From Thermophagus sp052400625 (GTDB lineage: Bacteria; Bacteroidota; Bacteroidia; Bacteroidales; Marinilabiliaceae): 64,000 bases of DNA. The position numbers and the translations under genes were made by a program. The notes under the pieces are model-generated. The model ran no database searches. It was not told the origin of the DNA and saw nothing but the letters and a program-made list of their open reading frames with translations. This document shows, piece by piece, positions 1-9,668 of the stretch (position 1 is the first letter of the stretch; the number at the start of each line of letters is the position of its first letter). The stretch lies in the NCBI GenBank assembly GCA_052400625.1, contig JBQTGH010000011.1. The stretch is one strand, 5' to 3'.

Positions 1-110
1 CCGGTGTAGATCCAGAACTGGATGTTTCGGGAGGGAGTAATTCCGGTGTGGATAACGGAATTTATCCAAAGACAAGAAGCGTAACTTTTGGTTTGAATGT
101 GTCATTTTAA
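1..110 (+). CDS. SusC-like TonB-dependent receptor, C-terminal end only
   Basis: The window opens inside a gene whose last 35 codons are visible (in frame from base 3, stop TAA at 108-110). The peptide ends in RSVTFGLNVSF. An aromatic last residue and a final amphipathic strand are typical of outer-membrane beta-barrels, and this particular ending is typical of SusC/RagA receptors. The SusD gene starts 6 bp downstream, the standard susC-susD arrangement. SusC forms the TonB-driven pore that imports oligosaccharides captured by its SusD lid. The family call rests on the C-terminus and the neighbour; the plug and barrel lie outside the window. Confidence 0.85.
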   Translation, partial: GVDPELDVSGGSNSGVDNGIYPKTRSVTFGLNVSF

Positions 111-116
111 TAAACA

Positions 117-1631
117 ATGAAGATTATGAAAAAAATAGCATATATATTGTTAATCTCCATGTCATTTCTGGGTTGTGTTGATGTGGAGGAAGAAGTATAT
201 GATAAATATGCAGCCAAGGATTTCTATGCATCGCCTGAAGGTTCCGACGCCGCTTTGGCAAGCGTTTATGCTCAAATTCCGGGTAACTGGGATGGTTTTG
301 GATATGCGGGTGCCGATAATGGTTGGTATGATTTGAACTGCATGTCCACCGACGAACAGGTTGTTCCTCATAGAAATACCGGTGATTGGCAGCTTGAATT
401 TGCAAGAATCTATTTGCGTGACTGGCAACCTTCCAATTACTTATTAAACAATACCTGGAATTGGCTTTATCAGTCGGTATTCCGGGCTAATACTGCCATT
501 GAGCAATTGGAAGCCGCCAATGCAGATCCCATGAAAATTGCAGAAGCCAGAGTTTTAAGAGCATTCTTCTATTACTTGCTAATAGATGATTTTGGAGATG
601 TGCCATGGTTTGTGAAAAATGAGCTACCGGTGGACTCTATTCCTCAGACACCTCGAGCAGAGATCTTCGACTTTATTGTTTCTGAGCTTGAAACCTATAT
701 GGATGATTTGAGCTTAACAAAGGGCGGGAATTTTTACGGACGAATCAACCGATGGGCCGGTTTGGCCATCTTGGCCAAAGTATATCTTAATGCAGAAGTC
801 TATGTTGGAGACCCCATGTATGAAAAATGCCTTTCGGTTTGTGATGAAATCATTAACGAGGGCGGATTTTCTCTTCATTCGGCTGAAGAGGATGCCTCTC
901 ATCCTCTGAAATCGAAATATTACGAATTGTTTGGGGATGTCTGTCCAAACGACGAAACAATCTGGGCTATTTACACCACTGCAGATGTGGTGGGCCGGAA
1001 TATTTTTACCATTAGAAGTTTTTGGGGTAACGACGGTACTCTTCTATTTGGATACGGCGCCTGGAACGGGACAGTGGTTCCTCCGGAGTTTATTGCATTG
1101 TATGAAGATCATGATATCAGAAAAAGGCAGTTTCGATATGGTTCGGATCCTTATGGTCCTCAACCTGAAGGCTTTATTAATTATTTGCTGGAAATTGATA
1201 ATCTGGACAATCCCGGTGCTGCTCCTGAAGCAGGTGCCCGAAATATGAAGTTTTGGCCGGTTGAACCTATGAGCAGTGGGGGTGCTTCCAATGATTTTCC
1301 AATATATCGGTATGCAGACATATTATTGATGAAGGCCGAATGTTTGATTCGTCTGGGCAATGCCGCAGATGCCAAGCCTTTCGTGGATGAGGTGCGCCAA
1401 AGAGTAGGGTTGAACTCCCTTTCAACTAATCCCACTCTTAATGACGTTTATGATGAACGAGGTCGGGAGTTGAACTGGGAAGGACATCGCCGTCAGGATA
1501 TGATTCGTTTTGGCACCTTTACTCGGTCGCATGGTCTGGTACCCGAAGTGGATGAAAAATATCATCTTTTCCCCATTCCAACGGCTGCATTAAATGCAAA
1601 TCCAAGATTAAAACAAAATCCGGGATGGTAA
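117..1631 (+). CDS. SusD/RagB family surface glycan-binding lipoprotein
   Basis: 504 residues, near the usual SusD length. A lysine-rich start and hydrophobic stretch lead to the lipobox FLGC at about residue 20. The acidic run VDVEEE after the Cys resembles the Bacteroidota surface-export signal. The TPR-like helical part (NTWNWLYQSVFRANTAIEQL, then EARVLRAFFYYLLIDDFGDVP) and the C-terminal signatures (YRYADILLMKAECLIRLG, RGRELNWEGHRRQDMIRFG, FPIPTAALNANPRLKQNPGW) are characteristic of SusD/RagB. It would act on the outer surface, binding glycan and closing over the SusC pore. Start at 117 is used; a second in-frame ATG at 126 would also leave a valid signal peptide. It follows the SusC end by 6 bp, and the downstream amylase and GH97 genes suggest an alpha-glucan ligand (inference). 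Confidence 0.95.
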   Translation: MKIMKKIAYILLISMSFLGCVDVEEEVYDKYAAKDFYASPEGSDAALASVYAQIPGNWDGFGYAGADNGWYDLNCMSTDEQVVPHRNTGDWQLEFARIYLRDWQPSNYLLNNTWNWLYQSVFRANTAIEQLEAANADPMKIAEARVLRAFFYYLLIDDFGDVPWFVKNELPVDSIPQTPRAEIFDFIVSELETYMDDLSLTKGGNFYGRINRWAGLAILAKVYLNAEVYVGDPMYEKCLSVCDEIINEGGFSLHSAEEDASHPLKSKYYELFGDVCPNDETIWAIYTTADVVGRNIFTIRSFWGNDGTLLFGYGAWNGTVVPPEFIALYEDHDIRKRQFRYGSDPYGPQPEGFINYLLEIDNLDNPGAAPEAGARNMKFWPVEPMSSGGASNDFPIYRYADILLMKAECLIRLGNAADAKPFVDEVRQRVGLNSLSTNPTLNDVYDERGRELNWEGHRRQDMIRFGTFTRSHGLVPEVDEKYHLFPIPTAALNANPRLKQNPGW

Positions 1632-1649
1632 TTTTTAAAAAAGTGTTCT

Positions 1650-2729
1650 ATGAAAAATATTAAATTATTTAGTTCCTTAATCACAGCCTTAATGATAAGT
1701 TTTTATGGCTGTGACGATGACCCGTCATTGACAGTACAGCAAAAGGTGGAATTTTCCGATAATATCACCCTGTCTGCCGAAAGTGTAATACTCTCAGATG
1801 ACAATGCTTCTGATAATGCTTTAACGATCTCATGGCCGGCAGTTCTATTTTCCATAGATGCCCCGGTGAGTTATTCCGTTCAGTTTGCAATTAATCAAGA
1901 GTGGGCTTCTGGTGTAAGGCAAGAAATTGGTAGTGATGTTTATTCAGCAACATTTACCGTGGAAGAACTTAATACTATTGTTCTTGAATTAGGTCTCGAA
2001 GCCGATAAAGAATCTTCTGTGGATGTAAGGGTCGAAGCTTATCTTAATCAACGGGTATATTCTTCATCTCAGTCGTTTAGTGTAACGGCATATAATTTTG
2101 TAGAACCCTATATTAACTACCCCTCTTTATATATTGCCGGAGATTATCAGGGATGGAATATTGCGGCATGTGATTCCATATCATCCAGGGAGGATAATGG
2201 TGTTTACGAAGGTTATATCTACATCCCACCGGGAGGAACCAACGAATTTAAGGTGTATGCGCAAAAAGACTGGACTCCCACTTCTTATGGGAATGGCGGG
2301 GATGGAAAAGTAATCGTTGCAAATTATGCCGGTGATAATTTTGTGGCCCCATCAGAAGGTTATTATTTATTTGCATTGGATATTAATGCGATGGAGTATC
2401 TCTTAATAAAAATTGATACTTGGGGTATTATTGGTGACGCTGCACCAAATGGTTGGGATTCGGATATTGATATGACCTTTGATGCAACAGCACATCTTTG
2501 GACCGTTACGGCTGATCTAAAGGCTACAGGATTCCTGAAAATAAGGGCTAACGATGCATGGGTGTTGGATATGGGGCTTGATGAAGAAGGGAATCTTCGT
2601 TATGCCAATCATCCGTGGTTAGAGTATGTAGATCGTACCAATTTGGCGGTCCAGGAAGACGGTAATTATACCATTACGTTAGATTTAAGGATACCGGGCA
2701 ATTATCGGTACAGCATTCAAAAGAATTAG
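1650..2729 (+). CDS. SusE/SusF-like outer-membrane starch-binding lipoprotein
   Basis: 359 residues. The signal peptide ends in the lipobox FYGC, followed by DDD, which suggests surface display. Residues of about 25-130 look like a SusE N-terminal Ig-like domain (FSDNITLSAESVILS, then an alternating beta pattern). Two later segments, around YIAGDYQGWN (about residue 160) and WGIIGDAAPNGWDSDIDMTF (about residue 255), match the start of the carbohydrate-binding modules of SusE/SusF, whose tryptophans stack on alpha-glucan. SusE-type proteins bind starch at the cell surface and are not enzymes. The gene lies 18 bp after the SusD gene and before an amylase gene, so one transcript is likely. With 359 residues it resembles SusE more than the longer SusF. 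Confidence 0.88.
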   Translation: MKNIKLFSSLITALMISFYGCDDDPSLTVQQKVEFSDNITLSAESVILSDDNASDNALTISWPAVLFSIDAPVSYSVQFAINQEWASGVRQEIGSDVYSATFTVEELNTIVLELGLEADKESSVDVRVEAYLNQRVYSSSQSFSVTAYNFVEPYINYPSLYIAGDYQGWNIAACDSISSREDNGVYEGYIYIPPGGTNEFKVYAQKDWTPTSYGNGGDGKVIVANYAGDNFVAPSEGYYLFALDINAMEYLLIKIDTWGIIGDAAPNGWDSDIDMTFDATAHLWTVTADLKATGFLKIRANDAWVLDMGLDEEGNLRYANHPWLEYVDRTNLAVQEDGNYTITLDLRIPGNYRYSIQKN

Positions 2730-2823
2730 TTTTTAATGGTGGATTGATTAAATCACTTTTTGGTTTCACGGGACATCCGGTGCCGTGAAACCATTTTTTT
2801 CACGCTTTTTAAATCTTAGTACA

Positions 2824-4224
2824 ATGTTTAAGAAGACTTTGCTAACAGGAATATTTTTGTTTGTTTCTCTTCTGGTCGGGTCATGTGAGAAGGATAACAA
2901 TGAAAAATGGGAGACCAAATATCCCGGCGAGAAAGAGGAAGTTGAATTCAGCCAGTATGGCGAACCCTTCACGAAAGTTCCGGAAATATCCGATATTGCC
3001 ATGTATGAAGTCAATATCAGAGCTTTCAGTCAAGAAGGAAATCTAAATGGAATTACAGTTGAATTGGATTCTTTAAAAAAACTGGGTGTCAATGTTGTCT
3101 GGCTGATGCCGATCTATCCTTCCGGGAAAGAAAAAAGTGTTGGTTCGCCTTATGCTGTAAAAGACTATATGGCCATTCATGAAGATTACGGCACTCTTGA
3201 AGATTTAAGAGTTCTGGTTAGTGAAGCCCATCAAAGGGATATGGCTGTTATTTTGGACTGGGTAGCTAACCATACGGCATGGGATCATAATTGGATTACT
3301 GAACATCCGTCATGGTATTCCAAGGATGAGGCAGGACAAATTATTATTCCGCCAGGGACCGGATGGGAAGACGTGGCAGAACTGAATTATGAGAAGGAAG
3401 CCATGAGGTTAGAAATGATCCGTGCCATGAAATATTGGGTGCTGGAAGCGAATGTGGATGGTTTTCGTTGCGATTATGCGCATGGTGTTCCCGATGACTT
3501 TTGGAAACAGGCTATTGATACACTCAGGAGTATTCCTGAGCGTGATATTATAATGTTTGCTGAATCAGATAGAAAAGAATTGCTTAGTGCGGGGTTTGAT
3601 ATGATTTTTGGTTGGAAATTTTATGATGCTCTGAAAGAAGTTTTTAGTGACGGGAAGTCTGCGTCTGTAATTTTAAATGCACATAAATCAGAATATGCGG
3701 GCCTGTCCAACGGGAAACATGTTTTGAGATGGACATCCAACCATGATCAGAATGCATGGGAGACTACCCCAATTGACCAATTTAATGGGAAAAAGGGTGC
3801 TATGGCTGCCTTTGTTGCTGCAGCCTACCTGGGAGGGGTGCCGTTGGTTTATAGCGGTCAGGAAGTGGCCTGTCCGGAGCAGCTCTCTTTTTTTGAAGGT
3901 GATGTAACCAAAATTGACTGGACAATAGATCCTGATTATAAGTTGAAATATGAACAGATTCTTCATTTAAGGGCTAGTTATTCGGCCCTTAGAAATGGTA
4001 AACTCACTTATTTTAGCTCTGACGATGTTTTGGCATTTGAAAGATCTGCAGAACAAAATGCGGTTTTGGTCTTTGTAAATGTAAGAAATGAGGCATTACA
4101 ATTTCCTTTGCCGGAATCCTTACAAAATACCACTTGGGTGGATGCATTTTCCGGGGAAGAGGCTTTCTTGGGTATAAGCAAGGAGCTTCCTGCTTATGGG
4201 TATGTGGTTTTTTCAAATCCTTAA
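2824..4224 (+). CDS. GH13 alpha-amylase family lipoprotein
   Basis: 466 residues from the ATG at 2824. An upstream in-frame ATG at 2785 would put 13 extra residues before the signal peptide, so 2824 is preferred. The lipobox VGSC is followed by EKDNNE, suggesting surface anchoring. All four GH13 barrel regions are present: DWVANHT (region I, about residue 145), DGFRCDYAHG with the nucleophile Asp (about 216), MFAESD with the acid/base Glu (about 246), and TSNHDQN with the stabilising Asp (about 307). It should cleave internal alpha-1,4 bonds of starch, maltodextrin or pullulan, feeding oligosaccharides to SusC/SusD. It fills the SusG position but is much shorter than SusG (about 690 residues), and no inserted carbohydrate-binding module is visible. 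Substrate fine specificity cannot be read from the sequence. Confidence 0.93.
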   Translation: MFKKTLLTGIFLFVSLLVGSCEKDNNEKWETKYPGEKEEVEFSQYGEPFTKVPEISDIAMYEVNIRAFSQEGNLNGITVELDSLKKLGVNVVWLMPIYPSGKEKSVGSPYAVKDYMAIHEDYGTLEDLRVLVSEAHQRDMAVILDWVANHTAWDHNWITEHPSWYSKDEAGQIIIPPGTGWEDVAELNYEKEAMRLEMIRAMKYWVLEANVDGFRCDYAHGVPDDFWKQAIDTLRSIPERDIIMFAESDRKELLSAGFDMIFGWKFYDALKEVFSDGKSASVILNAHKSEYAGLSNGKHVLRWTSNHDQNAWETTPIDQFNGKKGAMAAFVAAAYLGGVPLVYSGQEVACPEQLSFFEGDVTKIDWTIDPDYKLKYEQILHLRASYSALRNGKLTYFSSDDVLAFERSAEQNAVLVFVNVRNEALQFPLPESLQNTTWVDAFSGEEAFLGISKELPAYGYVVFSNP

Positions 4225-4241
4225 ACTAAATAGAAAGATCA

Positions 4242-6308
4242 ATGGATATATATAAAGGACAGTACCATAAATTCAAAATAGGGCGTAATGGTTTTACAAT
4301 TTTGGGGTTGTTTTTAATTCTTTTGTTAGGATGTGGGGAGAGTACAAGAAAAATAATGGAAATAAGTTCTCCCGATGGGAAAATATTGATGAGGTTTTCT
4401 CTTAAAAACGATACTGCCTATTATTCAGTGTCTAGACAGGGAAGACTCCTATTTGAAGATTCAAAGCTGGGATTTGTATTGGGGGACCTCCCCGACCTGG
4501 CAGGAGGGTTTTATGTTGAAAGTTTTGATACCACATATTTTTCCGAGACTTGGGAACAACCGTGGGGAGAAAAAAGAGAAATTTTAAACAATTATAATGA
4601 ACTTGTAGTTCATCTCACCGAAAAAGACGGATTAAAAAGAAAACTGGATGTCGTATTTCGCGTTTTCAATGATGGGGTTGGTTTCAGATACAGGTTCCCC
4701 GAACAGGAACATTTGGGGAAATTCAAGATAATGGATGAACTGACAGAATTTAATCTTCCCAGGAATCCAGAGGTCTGGTGGCAACCTGCATATAAGCCTG
4801 ATCGATATGAATATTTATACAGGAATAATACATTGAGCCAGGTGGCGGACACTATGCATACCCCGTTGACGATGAAGTATGATGAAGATTTATTTTTATC
4901 TATTCATGAAGCTGCCTTGACTGATTATGCGTCAATGACTTTATTCAGAAAAGAAGGAAATTTCCTTAAATGTGATCTGGTTCCATGGTCTGATGGGGTC
5001 AAAGTTTATGCAGAGACTCCATTTTCTACGCCATGGCGAACCATTCAGATAGGAAAAAAAGCCGGAGATTTGATTTCTTCATATCTGATTTTGAACCTTA
5101 ATGAGCCGAATCGATTGGAAGATGTTTCCTGGATAAAACCGGCCAAATATGTGGGTATATGGTGGGAAATGCACATTGGAAAGAGTACGTGGGGTGAAGG
5201 GCCTCATCACGGTGCTAATACTCAAAATGTAAAAAAGTATATCGATTTTGCAGCTCAAAATAACATCGATGGCGTATTGGTAGAGGGATGGAATCGTGGT
5301 TGGAATTTTGAATGGTGGAAAGATGGTAGTTGTTTTGACTTTACTACTCCTTATCCTAGTTTTAATATTGAAGAAATTATTGAATATGCCGAAAAAAAAG
5401 GTGTTGAATTGATCGGGCATCATGAAACGGGGGGAGCTGTCGATAATTATGAAGCTCAAATAGACTCTGCTTTTGCTTTTTATGAAAAGTATGGAGTTCA
5501 TTATGTTAAAAGTGGTTACGTTAACCCCAACGGTTTGAATGGCCGGGAGTGGCATCATGGTCAGTTTGGTGTGCGTCACTACAGGAAAACTATTGAGTTA
5601 GCGGCCAAACATCATATTATGATGGATATTCATGAACCTATTAAGGCAACGGGTATTCGTCGTACTTATCCAAATATAATGACCAGGGAGGGTTCCAGAG
5701 GGATGGAGTTCAATGCATGGAGCCCTGATGGAGGTAATCCCCCAGAACATGAAACTATTTTACCGTTTACTCGTCTTTTGGGAGGACCGATGGATTTCAC
5801 TCCCGGGATCTTTGATATAAATATCTCTGATATTCCCAATAATCAGGTAAATACTACTCTTGCCAAACAGTTGGCACTTTATGTGGTTATTTACAGTCCT
5901 TTGCAAATGGCGGCTGATTTGCCAGAAAATTATGTGGATCAACCTGCTTTCCAGTTTATTCGTGAAGTACCGGTGGATTGGGATGATACGCAGGTGTTAA
6001 ATGGAGAAATTGGGGAATTTGTAACGATTGTCAGAAAAGACCGCAATTCGAATGACTGGTTTCTAGGGACTATTTCCGACGAGCAAGAAAGAGATCTAAC
6101 CATCGGTCTTGATTTTCTGGACCCAGATGCTAGGTATAAAGCTGTTTTTTATTGTGATGGACCAAATGCTCACTATAAAAACAATCCACTGGATTTGAAA
6201 ATTGAAGAAAAATATGTTTCTTCTGATATGTTGATCACTATTCATTTGGCACCGGGGGGCGGGCAAGCCATTCGCTTTGAGAAAATGAAAGAAGTTTGCA
6301 ATCAATAA
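4242..6308 (+). CDS. susB: GH97 alpha-glucosidase (SusB-like, inverting type)
   Basis: 688 residues with a lipoprotein signal (LLLGC, followed by the non-acidic GESTRK). The N-terminal beta-sandwich, the barrel and the C-terminal beta domain follow the GH97 pattern. Glutamates line up with those of Bacteroides thetaiotaomicron SusB by motif and spacing: Glu395 in HHETGG (SusB Glu439), Glu465 in DIHEP (Glu508), Glu483 in REGSRG (Glu526) and Glu489 in GMEF (Glu532, catalytic acid). This pattern belongs to the inverting, calcium-dependent branch acting on alpha-glucosides, not the retaining branch with an Asp nucleophile. It would release glucose from imported oligosaccharides; lack of an acidic stretch after the Cys suggests a periplasm-facing anchor. 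It is the last gene before the terminator at 6347. SusB numbering is from memory of the family. Confidence 0.93.
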   Translation: MDIYKGQYHKFKIGRNGFTILGLFLILLLGCGESTRKIMEISSPDGKILMRFSLKNDTAYYSVSRQGRLLFEDSKLGFVLGDLPDLAGGFYVESFDTTYFSETWEQPWGEKREILNNYNELVVHLTEKDGLKRKLDVVFRVFNDGVGFRYRFPEQEHLGKFKIMDELTEFNLPRNPEVWWQPAYKPDRYEYLYRNNTLSQVADTMHTPLTMKYDEDLFLSIHEAALTDYASMTLFRKEGNFLKCDLVPWSDGVKVYAETPFSTPWRTIQIGKKAGDLISSYLILNLNEPNRLEDVSWIKPAKYVGIWWEMHIGKSTWGEGPHHGANTQNVKKYIDFAAQNNIDGVLVEGWNRGWNFEWWKDGSCFDFTTPYPSFNIEEIIEYAEKKGVELIGHHETGGAVDNYEAQIDSAFAFYEKYGVHYVKSGYVNPNGLNGREWHHGQFGVRHYRKTIELAAKHHIMMDIHEPIKATGIRRTYPNIMTREGSRGMEFNAWSPDGGNPPEHETILPFTRLLGGPMDFTPGIFDINISDIPNNQVNTTLAKQLALYVVIYSPLQMAADLPENYVDQPAFQFIREVPVDWDDTQVLNGEIGEFVTIVRKDRNSNDWFLGTISDEQERDLTIGLDFLDPDARYKAVFYCDGPNAHYKNNPLDLKIEEKYVSSDMLITIHLAPGGGQAIRFEKMKEVCNQ

Positions 6309-6346
6309 GGATTACCTTTAAGCTTTGATTTAAAGTTAAACTTGAT

Positions 6347-6385
6347 GGGCTGTCCCAAAAACGGACAGTCCTTTTTATTTTTTTC
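6347..6385 (+). terminator. Rho-independent terminator of the Sus-like operon
   Basis: The 9-bp stem GGGCTGTCC / GGACAGTCC (6347-6355 with 6363-6371, one G-U pair) has a 7-nt loop and is followed by a T-rich run to 6385. It lies about 40 bp after the GH97 stop. Confidence 0.85.
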
Positions 6386-7169
6386 CTATTGGAAATCAGA
6401 CTCAATCAATACTTTTGGTGTTGTCCCTTGTTTTAGAACCAATCCCATAGGCATGATTAGTGACGCTGAAAAATGAATTTGCGGCTGTAGAGCTTCTTAA
6501 TATCAGGTTACTTATTGGAAATAATTTTGTCATCCTTAGTGCCAAAATTTTGCATAAGCCTTTCGGAATATTTGTTTAACCTTCTCGTATTTCTCGGAAA
6601 CCTTAACAACATATTTGATTAACCTATTCAAAAACTTTCGATAAGGCAATCGAGAATTTTTGTTAGGGCTCTAACTAAAAGGAATTACTTTATGCATGCA
6701 ATAATTATCAATAATTTACTAAAAATTTTATGAGAGAGTTCCTTGCCTTGACTGGGTTGAATGTTCATCAATTTTAAGATGATAGATTTTTTAAATATAA
6801 GATTTGAGATGGTTGAAAACAATATCACAATTTTTTTAAAATTTGGATATCTGTATATTAATAATTTATTTTTCTAATTGTCTTGATGTTTTAAGGCTCA
6901 ATGGTTCAATATCTTACCTTGAAAAATGTTATGCCTATGGTATTTTCCCCATATTTGACATCCTTGCGTTGCTATAATATTATGGCTAATGGCATTTTCC
7001 ACGGCTTTGTCCTTTGAATACTTTTTTTGTAAATCTTTTTCGGGACAAGTCAATTCATCTAATAAGCCTATCCGCCAAACCATCTAATGGCCTGCCGGCT
7101 TAATAGCCTTTTAATTTTGTTTCTCGCCTTACTATCCTATCCTTCCAACATTTTTCCCGTTCACCCGTC
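6386..7169. other. 784-bp AT-rich intergenic region between convergent genes
   Basis: I see no convincing gene here. Two weak signals exist: an open stretch on the minus strand (6536-6673, 46 codons, no ATG, rich in Lys and Arg) and imperfect AAGAT/TTAGAT-like repeats near 6775-6815. A 61-codon minus-strand frame at 6898-7083 lacks family resemblance and a plausible start region. The region may hold decayed sequence. Confidence 0.5.
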
Positions 7170-9668
7170 TTAAAATTCCATATCATCCCCTCCTGTATCC
7201 ATTCCTCCTCCCTGGCGGCCTCCATTTTTTGCTGGACGATTTTTCTGATTCAGGCGGTAAATAAACGACAGTCGGAATTCCCGGGAGCTCCATTTGAATT
7301 GGTTGGTAGAAATAATATCGGGCTGAGTGAGTTCATATCTGAATTTCCGGCTGTTTAAGACATCCCGGACGTTGAGGGATATGGTTCCGTTACGTTTCAG
7401 AACATCTTTGCTGAGGGACGCATTCATCATATAAAACGGTTTTCGAATTCCTTGCGTGGTTTCCTGCTGACCACGGTAAAAGAAGGTGGTTTGCAGGCTC
7501 AGGTTATTATTCCATTGCATTCTGGAATTGATGCGTGTATCCCACGACCAGGTGTCGCTGCTTAAGTCTTGTACTTCGCCTTCATCCGGAATAAATGTTC
7601 CTTCGGTTTGCATTCGGTAGAAGTTGAAGTTGGCCGACAGGTTCCACCATTTTATGGGGTTGACGGAAATATTGGTTTCGGCGCCATAAGACTTCCTTTC
7701 TGCCAGGTTTCGCGGTTCGGTGATGGTAATACCTTCCGGGGTCACATAGCTGATTCGTTCCTCAACGCCGGAGGTGTATCGATAATAGATGCCGGCATAA
7801 TAGGACGACTTACCCGGCGTAAAGACATAGCCACTTTCGTAGGCATCGGTGAATTCAGGTTCCAGGTCTGGATTTCCTCTTCTGATGTTTCTGGAATCGG
7901 TCAGCCCGAAAAATGGATTGAGATTCCGGAAGCTTGGGCGGTCAATCCTTCGGCTGTAGCTGATTTGCCAGGCATTGTATTGGTTGAAGTGATAAGTGGT
8001 ATGGACTGTTGGGAAGAGGTCGAAATAGGAGCGTTCATTTTCTTCAGACGTCTCTTTCAGATGGGTTTTTATGCCGGTATATTCACCTCTTAGGCCGGCT
8101 TGTACACTTATGGGTCCCCATTTGTTGGCACCCTGAAGATAAATGGCAGCAACATCTTCGTTGTAGCTAAAGTCATTGGTGTAATCCGGGTCCGTTACCC
8201 AGTTGTTGTTTTCGTCGAGGTCTTCCACTTCATAGGGATTAGAGATGTCTCTGAATTCACCCCGGATACCTGCTTCGAAACGCCCATTGGCACTGAACGG
8301 GTAAACATAGTCGGCCTGTATCAAATAGTTTTCTTCACGTTCGTTGTTGTAAACCGTTTGATAAGCTAATTCGTCGGGTGTTTGAAAAGGGGAGGATGAA
8401 AAAACTTTCTCTTCTATTTCCGAATCTTCTGTTTCATCGTCCAGCAAATATTGCGCGTAAATGTTCAGTTTATGTTCTTCATTTTCGGGGTCGAATATTT
8501 TTCCCAGATTCATTGAAAAATCCGCATTCCATTCGGTTTCTAGTTCTTCATCATAGCGCGTTGTTTTTTCAAACATTACACCCGGTAGTCCATTGTTGTC
8601 GATGAAATCCTGATACAACACGTCCGATTTATTGGTTTCATCGTCATAACTAAACATACCGGCGATGGTGAGCGTCGTCGTATTGTTTAGATAAACATCG
8701 GCTCCGCCCCGCAGGTTGTGCGACCATCCCGAGCGGTTTCTGTTTCGGTCGAGCCGTGTGTGGAAGGGGGTGTCGGCCAGAGGAAAATACTGATCGGAAA
8801 AACCTTCGCCTTCCCGTTCGCCATAGCGAATACCATAGTTGAAGAAATAGTTGATCTTTTCGCGGCGAAAATTAACATTGGCCCCAAACTGATATCTTTC
8901 GGGTGTGGCGACCGATCCTTCAAAAGAACCGTTTACACCTCGTCGTTGGTCTTTTTTCAGAACGATGTTAATGATGCCCACCATTCCTTCGGCTTCGTAT
9001 CGGGCACTGGGATTGGTGATGACTTCTACCCGCTCAATCATGTTGCCGGGGAGGGCTCTCAGAGCATCCGCAGTACCTGAATTAACCAGTCCGGAGGGTT
9101 TGCCATTTATGAGCATGCGTACGCCACCGCTACCTCGAAGAGATACATTGCCATCATCATCCACAGATACCGTTGGAATATTGTCCAGTATGTCTGCGGC
9201 AGAGTTGCCGGTATTGGTGAGGTCTTTTCCGACGTTGAAAACTTTCCGGTCGACGCCGATAACCATTTCACTCTTTTCGCCTCTGACGGTCACCTCATTG
9301 AGACTGGTAGTGGATGGTTGCAGACGTATTGATCCCAAATCTATGGTGTTTCGCCGGTTTTCTATACGTATATTTTCAATGGTTTTTTTTTGATAGGCCA
9401 CAAACTGTACTTCCACATAATAGGTTCCGGGGTTTAACTCAAAACTAAATTCCCCTTTGGCATTTGTTATGCCACCATCTATCAACGTGGAATCTTCCGT
9501 ATAGATGGAAATGGTGGCAAATTCCATCGGCACATTTTCATCTGCATCGATTACTATTCCGCTCAACTTTCCTTTTTCCGCAGGGGGAGCGGACTGACCA
9601 ACCAAACCCGAATTAAAAACGACACCCAGGATCGAATATGTGACCAATATTTTCCAGAACTTATTCAT
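7170..9668 (-). CDS. TonB-dependent outer-membrane receptor with carboxypeptidase-like N-terminal domain
   Basis: 832 residues from the ATG at 9668; the frame extends 11 codons further, but the signal peptide (MNKFWKILVTYSILG...) begins at 9668. The order is: signal peptide, carboxypeptidase-regulatory-like beta domain (about residues 30-115, e.g. GKLSGIVIDADENVPMEFAT), plug domain (about 125-230, with LRGSGGVRMLINGKPSG and IINIVLKKDQRRG), then a beta-barrel of the OMP_b-brl_3 kind. It should be an outer-membrane TonB-driven transporter, but the ligand cannot be told. There is no SusD partner next to it, so it is unlikely to be a SusC-type glycan receptor. It appears to be a single-gene unit; the downstream 6386-7169 region shows no clear terminator for it. 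Confidence 0.9.
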   Translation of the reverse strand: MNKFWKILVTYSILGVVFNSGLVGQSAPPAEKGKLSGIVIDADENVPMEFATISIYTEDSTLIDGGITNAKGEFSFELNPGTYYVEVQFVAYQKKTIENIRIENRRNTIDLGSIRLQPSTTSLNEVTVRGEKSEMVIGVDRKVFNVGKDLTNTGNSAADILDNIPTVSVDDDGNVSLRGSGGVRMLINGKPSGLVNSGTADALRALPGNMIERVEVITNPSARYEAEGMVGIINIVLKKDQRRGVNGSFEGSVATPERYQFGANVNFRREKINYFFNYGIRYGEREGEGFSDQYFPLADTPFHTRLDRNRNRSGWSHNLRGGADVYLNNTTTLTIAGMFSYDDETNKSDVLYQDFIDNNGLPGVMFEKTTRYDEELETEWNADFSMNLGKIFDPENEEHKLNIYAQYLLDDETEDSEIEEKVFSSSPFQTPDELAYQTVYNNEREENYLIQADYVYPFSANGRFEAGIRGEFRDISNPYEVEDLDENNNWVTDPDYTNDFSYNEDVAAIYLQGANKWGPISVQAGLRGEYTGIKTHLKETSEENERSYFDLFPTVHTTYHFNQYNAWQISYSRRIDRPSFRNLNPFFGLTDSRNIRRGNPDLEPEFTDAYESGYVFTPGKSSYYAGIYYRYTSGVEERISYVTPEGITITEPRNLAERKSYGAETNISVNPIKWWNLSANFNFYRMQTEGTFIPDEGEVQDLSSDTWSWDTRINSRMQWNNNLSLQTTFFYRGQQETTQGIRKPFYMMNASLSKDVLKRNGTISLNVRDVLNSRKFRYELTQPDIISTNQFKWSSREFRLSFIYRLNQKNRPAKNGGRQGGGMDTGGDDMEF

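Noticed and set aside
5079..5579. 166-codon minus-strand frame inside the GH97 gene
   Set aside because: It is antisense to strongly conserved GH97 catalytic sequence and has no family resemblance.
6898..7083. 61-codon minus-strand frame in the 6386-7169 gap
   Set aside because: No domain, no clear leader, no supporting promoter; treated as chance.
8905..9393. 162-codon plus-strand frame inside the TonB receptor gene
   Set aside because: It is antisense to the conserved plug domain; composition is Ser/Thr/Pro-rich as expected of a shadow frame.
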